Part shown: positions 1 to 6,350 of the stretch, one piece after another
How positions within the stretch are numbered: position 1 is the first letter of the stretch
How the letters are laid out: the number at the start of each line of letters is the position of its first letter
NCBI RefSeq assembly: GCF_000213555.1
Contig: NZ_GL891986.1
Span: 1 to 10,448 of the forward strand
Direction of reading: 5' to 3'
DNA length: 10,448 nucleotides
Source: Dysgonomonas gadei ATCC BAA-286
GTDB lineage: Bacteria; Bacteroidota; Bacteroidia; Bacteroidales; Dysgonomonadaceae
Position numbers and translations under genes: made by a program
Notes under the pieces: model-generated
The model's input: the letters and a program-made list of their open reading frames with translations, nothing else
Told to the model about the DNA's origin: nothing
Database searches by the model: none

Positions 1-294
1 ATCTATACTACGTACTTCATTGGCTTTAGATAAATTACTACGTGTTACGCTTTTTCCAAATCCAAGATGATAAAACTTTTTCTTATGCGCATCAAGTATC
101 CCTATCAAATCCCGAAGGCTTTCCCGATTAGATAACTGACCAAAAATCAGAACTAAAAGGTGATTCCAACAAGTAAATGATTTTACATATTTATTGCCTT
201 CGTATTTATCGACTAAACAATCAAAAGCTCTCTTGGGCAGAAATCTACATAATTGAGTAAAAACGTAATGTCCATTGTGCATTCCTACTATCAT
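1..294 (-). CDS. IS4-family transposase, N-terminal part (cut by window edge)
   Basis: An open frame of 98 codons reads leftward from an ATG at 294 and runs off base 1 without a stop. I translated it by hand. The protein carries the pattern of the DUF4372 N-terminal domain that precedes the DDE transposase domain in many Bacteroidetes IS4-family elements: HYVFTQLCRFLP near residues 9-20, FTCWNHLLVLIFGQLSNR near 40-57, SLRDL at 59-63, and the helix-turn-helix-like SVTRSNLSKANE at 82-93. This domain is thought to help bind DNA; the catalytic DDE part lies beyond the edge. A second in-frame ATG at 282 (residue 5) fits the usual start of this family equally well, and neither has a strong ribosome binding site. 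Whether the gene is intact outside the window cannot be seen. The family call is from recalled motifs, not a search. Confidence 0.85.
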   Translation of the reverse strand, partial: MIVGMHNGHYVFTQLCRFLPKRAFDCLVDKYEGNKYVKSFTCWNHLLVLIFGQLSNRESLRDLIGILDAHKKKFYHLGFGKSVTRSNLSKANEVRSID

Positions 295-407
295 TTTGTT
301 ACTTCTAACAAAAATAGAGATTTGAAATGTACACGTAAAAAAAACGAATATTATTAATTGCATATCAAATAATTACATCGCTTGTTAATGTTTTTTAGTG
401 GACACTA

Positions 408-463
408 GTGTATTGCATACGCCCGCATAGCAAAATATCACAATTGGGCGTATGCAATACGCC
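408..463. repeat. Inverted pair of REP-like palindromes (BIME-like)
   Basis: The 15-mer GTATTGCATACGCCC at 410-424 is repeated as its exact reverse complement GGGCGTATGCAATAC at 446-460, with 21 bases between. Each copy is itself a hairpin. The right one pairs GGCGTAT (447-453) with ATACGCC (457-463) around GCA. The left one pairs GTGTAT (408-413) with ATACGC (417-422) with one G-T wobble. The right copy read on the minus strand gives GTAGTGGCGTATTGCATACG followed by CCC, resembling the REP sequences (short GTAG-type head plus palindrome) mobilised by RAYT transposases. That family link is from memory; the symmetry is seen directly. No other copy was noticed in this window. Confidence 0.7.
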
Positions 464-469
464 ACTACA

Positions 470-490
470 TAAGGCTGAAAAACAGCTTTA
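470..490. repeat. Small hairpin next to the REP pair
   Basis: TAAGGCTG (470-477) pairs with CAGCTTTA (483-490) around an AAAAA loop, with one G-T wobble. On the minus strand the loop becomes TTTTT. It may be part of the same mobile intergenic repeat or a weak terminator, but no gene clearly ends here. Confidence 0.4.
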
Positions 491-553
491 TGAATTTTGA
501 TGCGTTTGCCCTATTCCTCGTATCTTGTCTACTCGTATCTCATATAACTTTCA

Positions 554-595
554 ACTTATTACTTATTACTTATTACTCATTACTCATCACTTACT
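554..595. repeat. Heptamer tandem repeat, about six units
   Basis: The units are ACTTATT three times (554-574), then ACTCATT (575-581), ACTCATC (582-588) and ACTTACT (589-595). The unit drifts at positions 4, 6 and 7, as expected of an ageing array. It lies about 240 bases upstream of tonB. A related ACTTATGA/TCATAAGT motif occurs at 9963-9979. No function is evident. Confidence 0.75.
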
Positions 596-620
596 TATCC
601 CAATACTTCAAAGAGCTATA

Positions 621-645
621 AGCTGACAGCTAAAGGCTATCAGCT
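621..645. repeat. AGCTGA/TCAGCT imperfect hairpin
   Basis: AGCTGACAGCT (621-631) and GGCTATCAGCT (635-645) form an inverted repeat with an AAA loop. Nine of eleven positions agree and one more pair can form as a G-T wobble. It adds to the stack of intergenic repeats upstream of tonB. Confidence 0.5.
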
Positions 646-832
646 ATATACATAGATAAAGTTTTCAATATATTATATACGCAAATTTCAGCTACACCAC
701 TCTATATAAGAAGTAGATAATCTTTCCGGGATTATTTTCAAAAATTTTTATACCCTTTTATGGAATTTAAGGCTTTTAAATATCTATTAGGTACAAAAGG
801 GGAATAATTAATAACATATAAAACTTACAGTT

Positions 833-1678
833 ATGAAAAACTTAGTTAACTTAAATTCCGCAGAATGGTGTGATATTATTTTTGAAGGTAAAAATAAATC
901 ATACGGTGCATTTGAATTACGCCAATCCTCTACCAAGAGACACCTGATCGCATTCGGCGTAGTGGTATTATTTGCGGCTTTTGTCTCCTGTCTGCCGGCA
1001 ATCATCAGCACAATCAGTGCTGCAACTGCAAAAAATCATACAGGTGGTGTAGATGACATATACACTACGTCGGTGATTGAGGTGGATAACAAATTACCGG
1101 AGCCTGAGGTGATTAAACCTGAAATTCCGGAACCTCCTAAATTCCTTCCGATGCAAAAATTTGCCCCGCCTACAATTGTAAAGAACGAAGATGCCCCCGA
1201 TGACACTGAGATGGCCAATATGAGTGACCTGACTACAGATAAAAGGGAGATTGGTAACTTTAATGTAGAAGACGATGGTTCTGACCACAAAGACGCTGTA
1301 CGCAAAGAATTTGAAACCAATGTAGTAGGTGACGGACAAGGAGGAGCCGCCTCTAAAGAACCCGAAGTATTCATAAGCGCTCAATTTATGCCTCAGTTCC
1401 CCGGTGGACAAACCGATATGTATAAATATATATACGATAATATCAAATATCCGGTTGTGGATCAGGAAATGGGAATACAAGGAACAGTTACTCTAAGATT
1501 CGTGGTAAGCAAAACCGGAGATATCACTGATATCCAACTACTGAAAGGAATCAGCCCGACTTGCGACAAGGAAGCCATAAGGGTACTGAAAGGCATGCCC
1601 AGATGGATACCGGGCAAGAATAACGGAGTTGCCGTTCCGGTTTACTTTACAATGCCAATCGTATTCAAGCTGAAATAG
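833..1678 (+). CDS. tonB: TonB-family energy transducer
   Basis: This 281-residue inner-membrane protein should couple the proton motive force, through ExbB/ExbD, to TonB-dependent receptors that import glycans, iron complexes or vitamins. The N-terminal cytoplasmic segment (residues 8-30, containing EWCDIIFEGKNKSYGAFELR) is typical of Bacteroidales TonB proteins. One hydrophobic helix follows at about 38-64, then a proline-rich periplasmic spacer (89-113, PEPEV..PEIPEPP..) and an acidic linker. The C-terminal TonB domain spans about 183-281, with PQFPGG (188-192), YP (206-207), the GTVTLRFVVSKTGDI strand region and MPRWIPG (255-261). The start follows an A-rich stretch with no Shine-Dalgarno, as is usual here. 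No exbB or exbD lies nearby, so it is an orphan tonB, common in genomes with many TonB paralogues. Substrate preference cannot be read from the sequence. Confidence 0.92.
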   Translation: MKNLVNLNSAEWCDIIFEGKNKSYGAFELRQSSTKRHLIAFGVVVLFAAFVSCLPAIISTISAATAKNHTGGVDDIYTTSVIEVDNKLPEPEVIKPEIPEPPKFLPMQKFAPPTIVKNEDAPDDTEMANMSDLTTDKREIGNFNVEDDGSDHKDAVRKEFETNVVGDGQGGAASKEPEVFISAQFMPQFPGGQTDMYKYIYDNIKYPVVDQEMGIQGTVTLRFVVSKTGDITDIQLLKGISPTCDKEAIRVLKGMPRWIPGKNNGVAVPVYFTMPIVFKLK

Positions 1679-1703
1679 TAATTTATTATAAAAAATAAAA
1701 CAT

Positions 1704-1745
1704 CGCGTTAATGACCGGAAGAAAAATCTTCCGGTCATTAACGCG
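1704..1745 (+). terminator. Perfect 19-bp stem-loop after tonB
   Basis: CGCGTTAATGACCGGAAGA (1704-1722) and TCTTCCGGTCATTAACGCG (1727-1745) pair perfectly around an AAAA loop, 25 bases after the tonB stop. The 3' side is TAAAAATGCTTTTTA rather than a clean T run, while the minus-strand flank is T-rich (ATGTTTTATTTTTTA). It is probably the tonB terminator or a 3'-end stabilising stem. The length and perfection are unusual for a plain terminator. Confidence 0.7.
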
Positions 1746-2068
1746 TAAAAATGCTTTTTACAGATAAATATATTTTTCAGTCCAAAAATTATTTATTATC
1801 AATTTTTCATATATATTTGTGTAGAATTTCTTACAAAGAATTAGAAATTGTTTAAACCTTATAACACTAAACATACAAAATTGACAATACACATGGAAAC
1901 AATCCGTACTATTGAAATTTAAGACTGTATCATCCTTAAAATCTAATGATTTTAAGTAATCCCTAACATAAACAAAATCTATTCAAATTCAATACTACAA
2001 TACAGAAGCGATACCAAATTAATAATAATTCGAAATTCACATTATTAATCATCTAATTTTTTACACAA
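1746..2068 (+). other. AT-rich leader region upstream of the outer-membrane protein gene
   Basis: These 323 bases contain no gene. An exact TAnnTTTG box sits at 1812-1819, which would give a leader of roughly 240 nucleotides. Inside the leader are three inverted repeats: AATTTCT (1825-1831) with AGAAATT (1843-1849); CTTAAAATC (1935-1943) with GATTTTAAG (1948-1956); and ATTAATAAT (2018-2026) with ATTATTAAT (2041-2049), the last enclosing AATT-CGA-AATT. All are AT-only or nearly so, hence weak in isolation. No known riboswitch was recognised. Confidence 0.5.
1812..1819 (+). promoter_or_regulatory. Putative -7 box TATATTTG for the outer-membrane protein gene
   Basis: TATATTTG matches the Bacteroidetes TAnnTTTG consensus exactly. 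No TTTG was found at the expected -33 distance, so support is partial. In AT-rich DNA a chance match is possible. Confidence 0.4.
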
Positions 2069-2626
2069 ATGAAAAATGTTCTATTCAAAAGAATGGTGAT
2101 GCTAATCATCATGACGGTAGCGGTAAGCGCAGTAACAATAGCGCAAGAAAAAGGGGACAAAGCTATCGGTGCCAACCTGGTAATAGGAAGTGGAGACAGT
2201 TTCACCAATTATGGTCTCGGTGCCAAATTCCTCTACAATGTAACCGATCCGGTCCGCTTGGCTGCGGAATTCGATTATTTCTTAAAAAAAGATGGCATCA
2301 CCATGTGGGATGCCAGCGTATACGGACATTACCTGATTCCTCTAACAGAAAAGTTTACCCTGTATCCTTCAGCAGGTTTGGGGCTCATTAACACCAAAGC
2401 TTCTAATGGACAGGCTATCAACGAGAGTTTAGGCGAATTGGGTAATATTTTAGGCATCGCTGTATCGGAAGATGGATCAACATCGAGCAGTGACTTTGTT
2501 TTTTCACTGGGCGGTGGCGCCGAATATGAATTAACCGATAATCTGGCGCTGAACGGCGAATTCCGTTACAAAATCAAAGATGGCAGTCGTATCAATATAG
2601 CTTTAGGCATTGCATACAAGTTTTAA
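2069..2626 (+). CDS. Small outer-membrane beta-barrel (porin-like) protein
   Basis: A 185-residue exported protein. The N-terminus has a classic signal peptide: KR at 7-8, a hydrophobic core at about 9-22 and a likely cut after IA (25/26, before QEKGD). The mature chain of about 160 residues alternates polar and hydrophobic residues in strands such as AIGANLVIG (32-40), YGLGAKFLYNV (48-58), VRLAAEFDYFL (62-72), FTLYPSAGLGLI (96-107), FVFSLGGGAEYEL (143-155) and LALNGEFRYKI (159-169). It ends INIALGIAYKF, a C-terminal strand with a final phenylalanine, the signal recognised by the BAM machinery. Size and pattern suggest an eight-stranded barrel of the OmpA/OmpW-like 'outer membrane beta-barrel' superfamily. 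The ligand or role is unknown. Residues 109-141 form a long, serine- and glycine-rich insertion, probably an external loop. It appears monocistronic. Confidence 0.85.
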   Translation: MKNVLFKRMVMLIIMTVAVSAVTIAQEKGDKAIGANLVIGSGDSFTNYGLGAKFLYNVTDPVRLAAEFDYFLKKDGITMWDASVYGHYLIPLTEKFTLYPSAGLGLINTKASNGQAINESLGELGNILGIAVSEDGSTSSSDFVFSLGGGAEYELTDNLALNGEFRYKIKDGSRINIALGIAYKF

Positions 2627-2650
2627 TAATACAAGCCGGAAAAAGGAATG

Positions 2651-2683
2651 AAAAGGAGTTACGCTGATTGTAACTCCTTTTTT
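2651..2683. terminator. Bidirectional rho-independent terminator between convergent genes
   Basis: AAAAGGAGTTAC (2651-2662) pairs with GTAACTCCTTTT (2670-2681) around GCTGATT. A run of six T (2678-2683) follows on the plus strand, and the A-rich left side gives TTTT on the minus strand. It lies 24 bases after the outer-membrane protein stop and 14 bases beyond the tex stop, so it can serve both. Confidence 0.9.
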
Positions 2684-2697
2684 AGTCAACCAGATTC

Positions 2698-4821
2698 TTA
2701 TTTTTTCATCGATAATTGCACCCGTTTCCGTGCCGTATCAACAGACAATACTTTTACCTCCACATGTTGATGGAGAGACACCACTTCGGTAGGGTCGGAA
2801 ACGAAACGGTCTGCTATTTCCGAAATATGTACCAGTCCGTTCTCTTTGATACCCACATCCACAAAGCAACCAAAGTTTGTGATATTGGTAACGATTCCGG
2901 GAAGAATCATACCTTCACGCAGGTCATCGATAGTACGGATATTAGGATCGAATTCAAACATCTTAATTCCTTTACGCGGGTCACGTCCCGGTTTATCCAG
3001 TTCTTCCATTATATCGTTCAGCGTAGGCAATCCGACCGTGTCCGTTATATACGACTTGAGGTCGAGCGATTTTTTCAATTCTTTATTCCGGATCAATTCT
3101 GAAACAGTACACTTCAGATCTTTAGCCATTTTCTCTACTACATGATAACTTTCGGGATGTACGGCAGAATTATCCAACGGGTTCACAGCTTCGGCAATGC
3201 GAAGAAAACCTGCACATTGTTCAAACGCCTTTTCGCCCATACGTGCTACTTTCATCAGTTCTTTTCGGGACTTGAATGCGCCGTGTGCCGCACGATAATC
3301 AACTATATTCTGTGCTAATACAGGCCCTAAGCCTGACACGTAAGTCAACAGGTGTTTACTTGCAGTATTTACATTTACACCAACGAGATTCACGCAACTT
3401 TCGACGGTAAGATCAAGGGAATTTTTCAATTTTGTCTGATCTACATCATGCTGGTACTGCCCTACCCCGATCGATTTCGGATCTATCTTCACCAATTCGG
3501 CCAACGGGTCCATCAGACGACGACCAATAGACACCGCCCCCCTGACTGTCACATCATAATCAGGAAATTCTTCACGGGCAATCTTGGACGCAGAATAGAT
3601 CGATGCCCCATTCTCACTCACAACGAATACTTTCACTTCCTTTTCGTAGCGGAGGTTGGTAATAAAACGCTCCGTTTCGCGGCTGGCAGTACCATTCCCG
3701 ATAGCAATAGCGTCTATATTATATGTAGACACCAACTTCACCACTTTATTGCCGGCCTTGGACGTCTCATTTTGCGGTGGATGCGGATAAATAGTCTCAT
3801 TATGCAACAAGTTTCCTTCCGCGTCGAGACACACAAGTTTGCATCCTGTACGGTATCCGGGATCGATACCCAATACTCTCTTCTGGCCCAATGGTGGAGC
3901 TAACAGAAGTTGACGAAGATTCTCGATGAATACACGTATGGCCTCCTCATCCGCCTTTTGTTTCGACAAAGCCGAAAACTCCGTTTCTATGGATGGTTTC
4001 AATAATCGTTTGTATGAGTCTTCTATAGCATCAGCCACATAGTTAGTGGCTTCATTGTCATTATCTCCTTTAATAAAGCGCTTGTCCAATCTTTCCAGCG
4101 CCGTGTCTTCATCCGGTGCAATATTTACACGGAGAAAACCTTCCGATTCCCCGCGGCGTATTGCCAGTATGCGGTGGGATGAAGCCTTACTCAATTTTTC
4201 AGAGAAGTCGAAGTAATCACGGTATTTATCCCCTTCCTCTTCTTTCCCCTTCACTACCTTGGCGGTAATAACAGCCTCCCTTTCAAAAAGATTGCGAATA
4301 GTATTACGGGCATATTCATCTTCATTTATCCATTCGGCAATAATATCGCATGCTCCGGCAATAGCGTCTTTCGTATCTTTTACATCATCTTTTACGAATG
4401 AGAGGGCTTTCCCTTCCACATCCATCGGGTGTTGCGCCATAATCAATTTTGCAAGCGGCTCCAATCCCTTTTTACGGGCTATTTCGGCACGCGTCTGACG
4501 TTTGGGTTTATAAGGAAGATAGATATCTTCGAGTTCCGAACTGTTCCAACAGTTTTCGATACGCGTTTTCAGTTCAGGCGTCAGTTTCTCCTGCTCTTCT
4601 ATCGATTTCAGGATTGTCTCACGGCGCTTTACGAGTTCATTGAGCTTGTCATTTTGCTCTTTTATAGCTCCTATCTGAACCTCATCCAATCCCCCTGTGA
4701 CTTCTTTACGGTAACGGCTGATAAAAGGAATAGTAGCACCCGAATCCAGTAAACCTATTGTTTTTTCGATTTGTGAAGCTTTTATGCTTAACGCTGACGA
4801 TATTAGATCAATTATAGTCAT
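2698..4821 (-). CDS. tex: Tex family RNA-binding transcription accessory protein
   Basis: A 707-residue cytoplasmic protein, the full size expected for Tex, which binds RNA, associates with transcription and is the bacterial relative of eukaryotic Spt6. Visible parts in order are the N-terminal helical Tex_N region (about 1-190, with the conserved PFISRYRKEVTGGLDE at 32-47 and YLPYKPKRQTRAEIARKKGLEPLA at 101-124); a central linker helix region; the YqgF/RNase H-like fold starting RVLGIDPGYRTG at 315-326 and including AIGNGTASRETE at 373-384; a helix-hairpin-helix region (about 490-545, VSGLGPVLAQNIVDYRAAHG and FKSRKEL); and a C-terminal S1 domain (about 636-707, GMILPGIVTNITNFGCFVDV and HISEI). 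It follows the pseudouridine synthase with a 34-base gap, consistent with an RNA-related operon, but has a TAnnTTTG box of its own in that gap. Confidence 0.97.
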   Translation of the reverse strand: MTIIDLISSALSIKASQIEKTIGLLDSGATIPFISRYRKEVTGGLDEVQIGAIKEQNDKLNELVKRRETILKSIEEQEKLTPELKTRIENCWNSSELEDIYLPYKPKRQTRAEIARKKGLEPLAKLIMAQHPMDVEGKALSFVKDDVKDTKDAIAGACDIIAEWINEDEYARNTIRNLFEREAVITAKVVKGKEEEGDKYRDYFDFSEKLSKASSHRILAIRRGESEGFLRVNIAPDEDTALERLDKRFIKGDNDNEATNYVADAIEDSYKRLLKPSIETEFSALSKQKADEEAIRVFIENLRQLLLAPPLGQKRVLGIDPGYRTGCKLVCLDAEGNLLHNETIYPHPPQNETSKAGNKVVKLVSTYNIDAIAIGNGTASRETERFITNLRYEKEVKVFVVSENGASIYSASKIAREEFPDYDVTVRGAVSIGRRLMDPLAELVKIDPKSIGVGQYQHDVDQTKLKNSLDLTVESCVNLVGVNVNTASKHLLTYVSGLGPVLAQNIVDYRAAHGAFKSRKELMKVARMGEKAFEQCAGFLRIAEAVNPLDNSAVHPESYHVVEKMAKDLKCTVSELIRNKELKKSLDLKSYITDTVGLPTLNDIMEELDKPGRDPRKGIKMFEFDPNIRTIDDLREGMILPGIVTNITNFGCFVDVGIKENGLVHISEIADRFVSDPTEVVSLHQHVEVKVLSVDTARKRVQLSMKK

Positions 4822-4840
4822 AACAAAATTAAAATTTGAG

Positions 4841-4848
4841 CAAAGATA
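4841..4848 (-). promoter_or_regulatory. Putative -7 box TATCTTTG for tex
   Basis: On the minus strand TATCTTTG lies in the 34-base gap between the pseudouridine synthase stop and the tex ATG, 19 bases before that ATG. It would give a very short leader. Nearby TTTG and TTG candidates for a -33 box fall at distances of 25 and 15 bases rather than about 20, so the assignment is tentative. Confidence 0.45.
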
Positions 4849-4855
4849 ATATATT

Positions 4856-5533
4856 CTATTTCACAATAGCCTCCAAAGCCTGCCACAAATTATCTTCCGG
4901 AACAGGCGCAGTAACCTCTATTAATTCTTTCGATACCGGATGAATAAAGGATATCTTACGTGCATGCAGACTGATACCGCCATCGGGATTGGAACGCTCC
5001 GCACCATACTTCAAATCCCCTTTTATCGGGCTGCCGATTTTTGCCAGCTGGCAACGTATCTGATGATGGCGACCTGTCTCCAGGTCTATTTCGAGTAAGC
5101 TGTATTTATCTGAACGGGCAATAAGTTTATAATGTAATATGGCCAACTTCGAATTCGGCTTCTCCGTATCATAAGCGTATGATTTATTTTGTTTTTCATT
5201 CCGCACCAGATAATGCTTCAATGTCCCCTCCGGCTGTTTGGGAGCATTCTTTACAACGGCCCAGTATGTCTTACTTATTTCCTTATTCTTAAACATGTCA
5301 TTTAAGCGGGGTAAAGCCTTGCTTGTTTTGGAAAAAACCACGATACCGCTCGTTGGGCGATCCAGGCGGTGGGTAACGCCACAAAAAACATTTCCCGGCT
5401 TATTGTACTTCTCTTTCAGGTATTCTTTTACAATTTCCGAAAGTGGCTTATCGCCCGTCTTATCCCCCTGTACGATTTCCGATACAGTCTTATTGACAAT
5501 TATAATATGGTTATCTTCGTAGAGAACAGTCAT
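4856..5533 (-). CDS. RluA-family RNA pseudouridine synthase
   Basis: A 225-residue cytoplasmic enzyme that isomerises specific uridines in rRNA or tRNA to pseudouridine. The family signature HRLDRPTSG is at 55-63, with the catalytic aspartate at D58. Other RluA features are YEDNHIIIVNKT at 5-16, followed by Bacteroidales-style EIVQGDKTGD, and the second core motif LEIDLETGRHHQIRCQLA at about 147-164. There is no N-terminal S4 domain: the catalytic fold begins at once. Size and architecture therefore match the short RluA/TruC-like group rather than RluC/RluD, but the target nucleotide cannot be named. It precedes tex by 34 bases in the same direction and may be co-transcribed with it. Confidence 0.93.
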   Translation of the reverse strand: MTVLYEDNHIIIVNKTVSEIVQGDKTGDKPLSEIVKEYLKEKYNKPGNVFCGVTHRLDRPTSGIVVFSKTSKALPRLNDMFKNKEISKTYWAVVKNAPKQPEGTLKHYLVRNEKQNKSYAYDTEKPNSKLAILHYKLIARSDKYSLLEIDLETGRHHQIRCQLAKIGSPIKGDLKYGAERSNPDGGISLHARKISFIHPVSKELIEVTAPVPEDNLWQALEAIVK

Positions 5534-5564
5534 TCTATTTCATTTTTTTACTAAAAGAATGATG

Positions 5565-5572
5565 CAAAGATA
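5565..5572 (-). promoter_or_regulatory. Putative -7 box TATCTTTG for the pseudouridine synthase gene
   Basis: On the minus strand TATCTTTG sits 31 bases before the ATG at 5533, identical to the box before tex. No clear -33 TTTG is seen at the expected spacing. Its position in the 89-base gap after the membrane-protein gene supports a separate transcription start. Confidence 0.5.
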
Positions 5573-5622
5573 ATGAAGTAAGTTTAGTTTTTATAAGGGA
5601 TTGAAAAATGAAATACATAAAC

Positions 5623-6231
5623 TCATTTGAATATTGATTTGTTCAAAACAGACAATACATAAGCCGGTACTGTATCTGTTTGTTTACGGTAAAGCTGTAA
5701 TACACCTTCTTTCCCCTTCAAATAATAATGTTCAACATCTGAATAAACAGCATATTCATAAAAATCGTTCCGCTTATCTATATATATTTTCTCAAAGAAT
5801 ATAGTATCACTATTGATTCTATATTTTCCTAAAGTCGTATAAACACCAAAACAGATATCAGTAAAGGTAAATATATTATTAGAATACAGGTCTAAATTTG
5901 TTGTGCAGTTTGCTGCACCTTCGTTAAAAGCATACATCACTCTCTTGCCATTAAGAAGCTCATAACTCAACAGGCCTTCGGGCTTATATACTGTCAGGCC
6001 TAATACTATGACAAGCGTGACAACTAGTATATTTCTGTATTTATCCTGAAATCTCTCTTTTATCATCAACACTACATAATAACAGCAATAACCAAAAAGA
6101 ACCAAGAAAAGTACAAACATCAATACCGCACAAGGTAGCGCAAGAAAACCCAATAAACCACTGATAAAGAAAGATGTATTTATTAAGATAAAAAAGATAA
6201 TAGATGTAAAAAAAAGTTTCGCGTATTTCAT
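5623..6231 (-). CDS. Uncharacterised protein with three transmembrane helices
   Basis: I do not recognise this 202-residue protein. The first 84 residues hold three hydrophobic segments, roughly 5-28, 31-56 and 67-83, with basic residues between the second and third (KERFQDKYR, 58-66). The remaining 118 residues (85-202) look like one soluble domain rich in aromatic residues and beta-strand-like stretches: GKRVMYAFNEGAANCTTNLDL at 95-115, NNIFTFTDICFG at 118-129, YRINSDTIFFEKIYID at 137-152, EHYYLKGKEGVLQLYRK at 167-183. Three helices would put that domain on the opposite side from the N-terminus; K3 and K5 against the 58-66 basic loop leave orientation uncertain. C109 and C127 could form a disulfide if the domain is periplasmic. 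It has 119 bases before it (including the upstream gene's terminator) and 89 after, so it appears to be a stand-alone gene. Reality as a gene is likely from length and composition. Confidence 0.75.
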   Translation of the reverse strand: MKYAKLFFTSIIFFILINTSFFISGLLGFLALPCAVLMFVLFLVLFGYCCYYVVLMIKERFQDKYRNILVVTLVIVLGLTVYKPEGLLSYELLNGKRVMYAFNEGAANCTTNLDLYSNNIFTFTDICFGVYTTLGKYRINSDTIFFEKIYIDKRNDFYEYAVYSDVEHYYLKGKEGVLQLYRKQTDTVPAYVLSVLNKSIFK

Positions 6232-6291
6232 AAATTACTTAATTAAGGAAATAATGAATAGTTGAAATGTAGCTAATATATAATACAAAGA

Positions 6292-6322
6292 AAAACCTTT
6301 CGATTGACAATCGAAAGGTTTT
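6292..6322 (-). terminator. Rho-independent terminator after the CoA-transferase gene
   Basis: AAAACCTTTCGATT (6292-6305) and AATCGAAAGGTTTT (6309-6322) form a perfect 14-bp stem with a GAC loop, 28 bases beyond the CoA-transferase stop. Read leftward the stem ends in a run of five T followed by CTTTG. It insulates the membrane-protein gene downstream. Confidence 0.88.
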
Positions 6323-6350
6323 CTCAGTTATAATGTTTAATATATATGTG

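Larger units (their letters stand above)
295..832. other. Gene-free, repeat-rich interval between the IS and tonB
   Basis: These 538 bases hold no supportable gene. From left to right there is the presumed IS end region (295 to about 409), an inverted pair of REP-like palindromes (408-463), a hairpin (470-490), a heptamer tandem repeat (554-595), an AGCTGA/TCAGCT hairpin (621-645) and an AT-rich leader to tonB. A 43-codon hydrophobic open frame (490-621) exists only because the heptamer array lacks stops. I found no exact TAnnTTTG box before tonB, so its promoter is not assigned. Confidence 0.7.

Noticed and set aside
408..463. CRISPR-like repeat
   Set aside because: Only two inverted copies exist with one 21-base gap. 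There is no direct-repeat array and no cas gene.
490..621. 43-codon hydrophobic open frame upstream of tonB
   Set aside because: Half of it is the translated heptamer tandem repeat, which lacks stops by composition. Its hydrophobic look comes from TTA/ATT/CTT codons of the array.
1036..1480. Minus-strand frames opposite tonB
   Set aside because: They are antisense shadows of the TonB coding sequence, caused by its codon pattern.
3352..3903. 183-codon plus-strand frame opposite tex
   Set aside because: It is the antisense shadow of the well-supported tex gene; its translation shows no domain.
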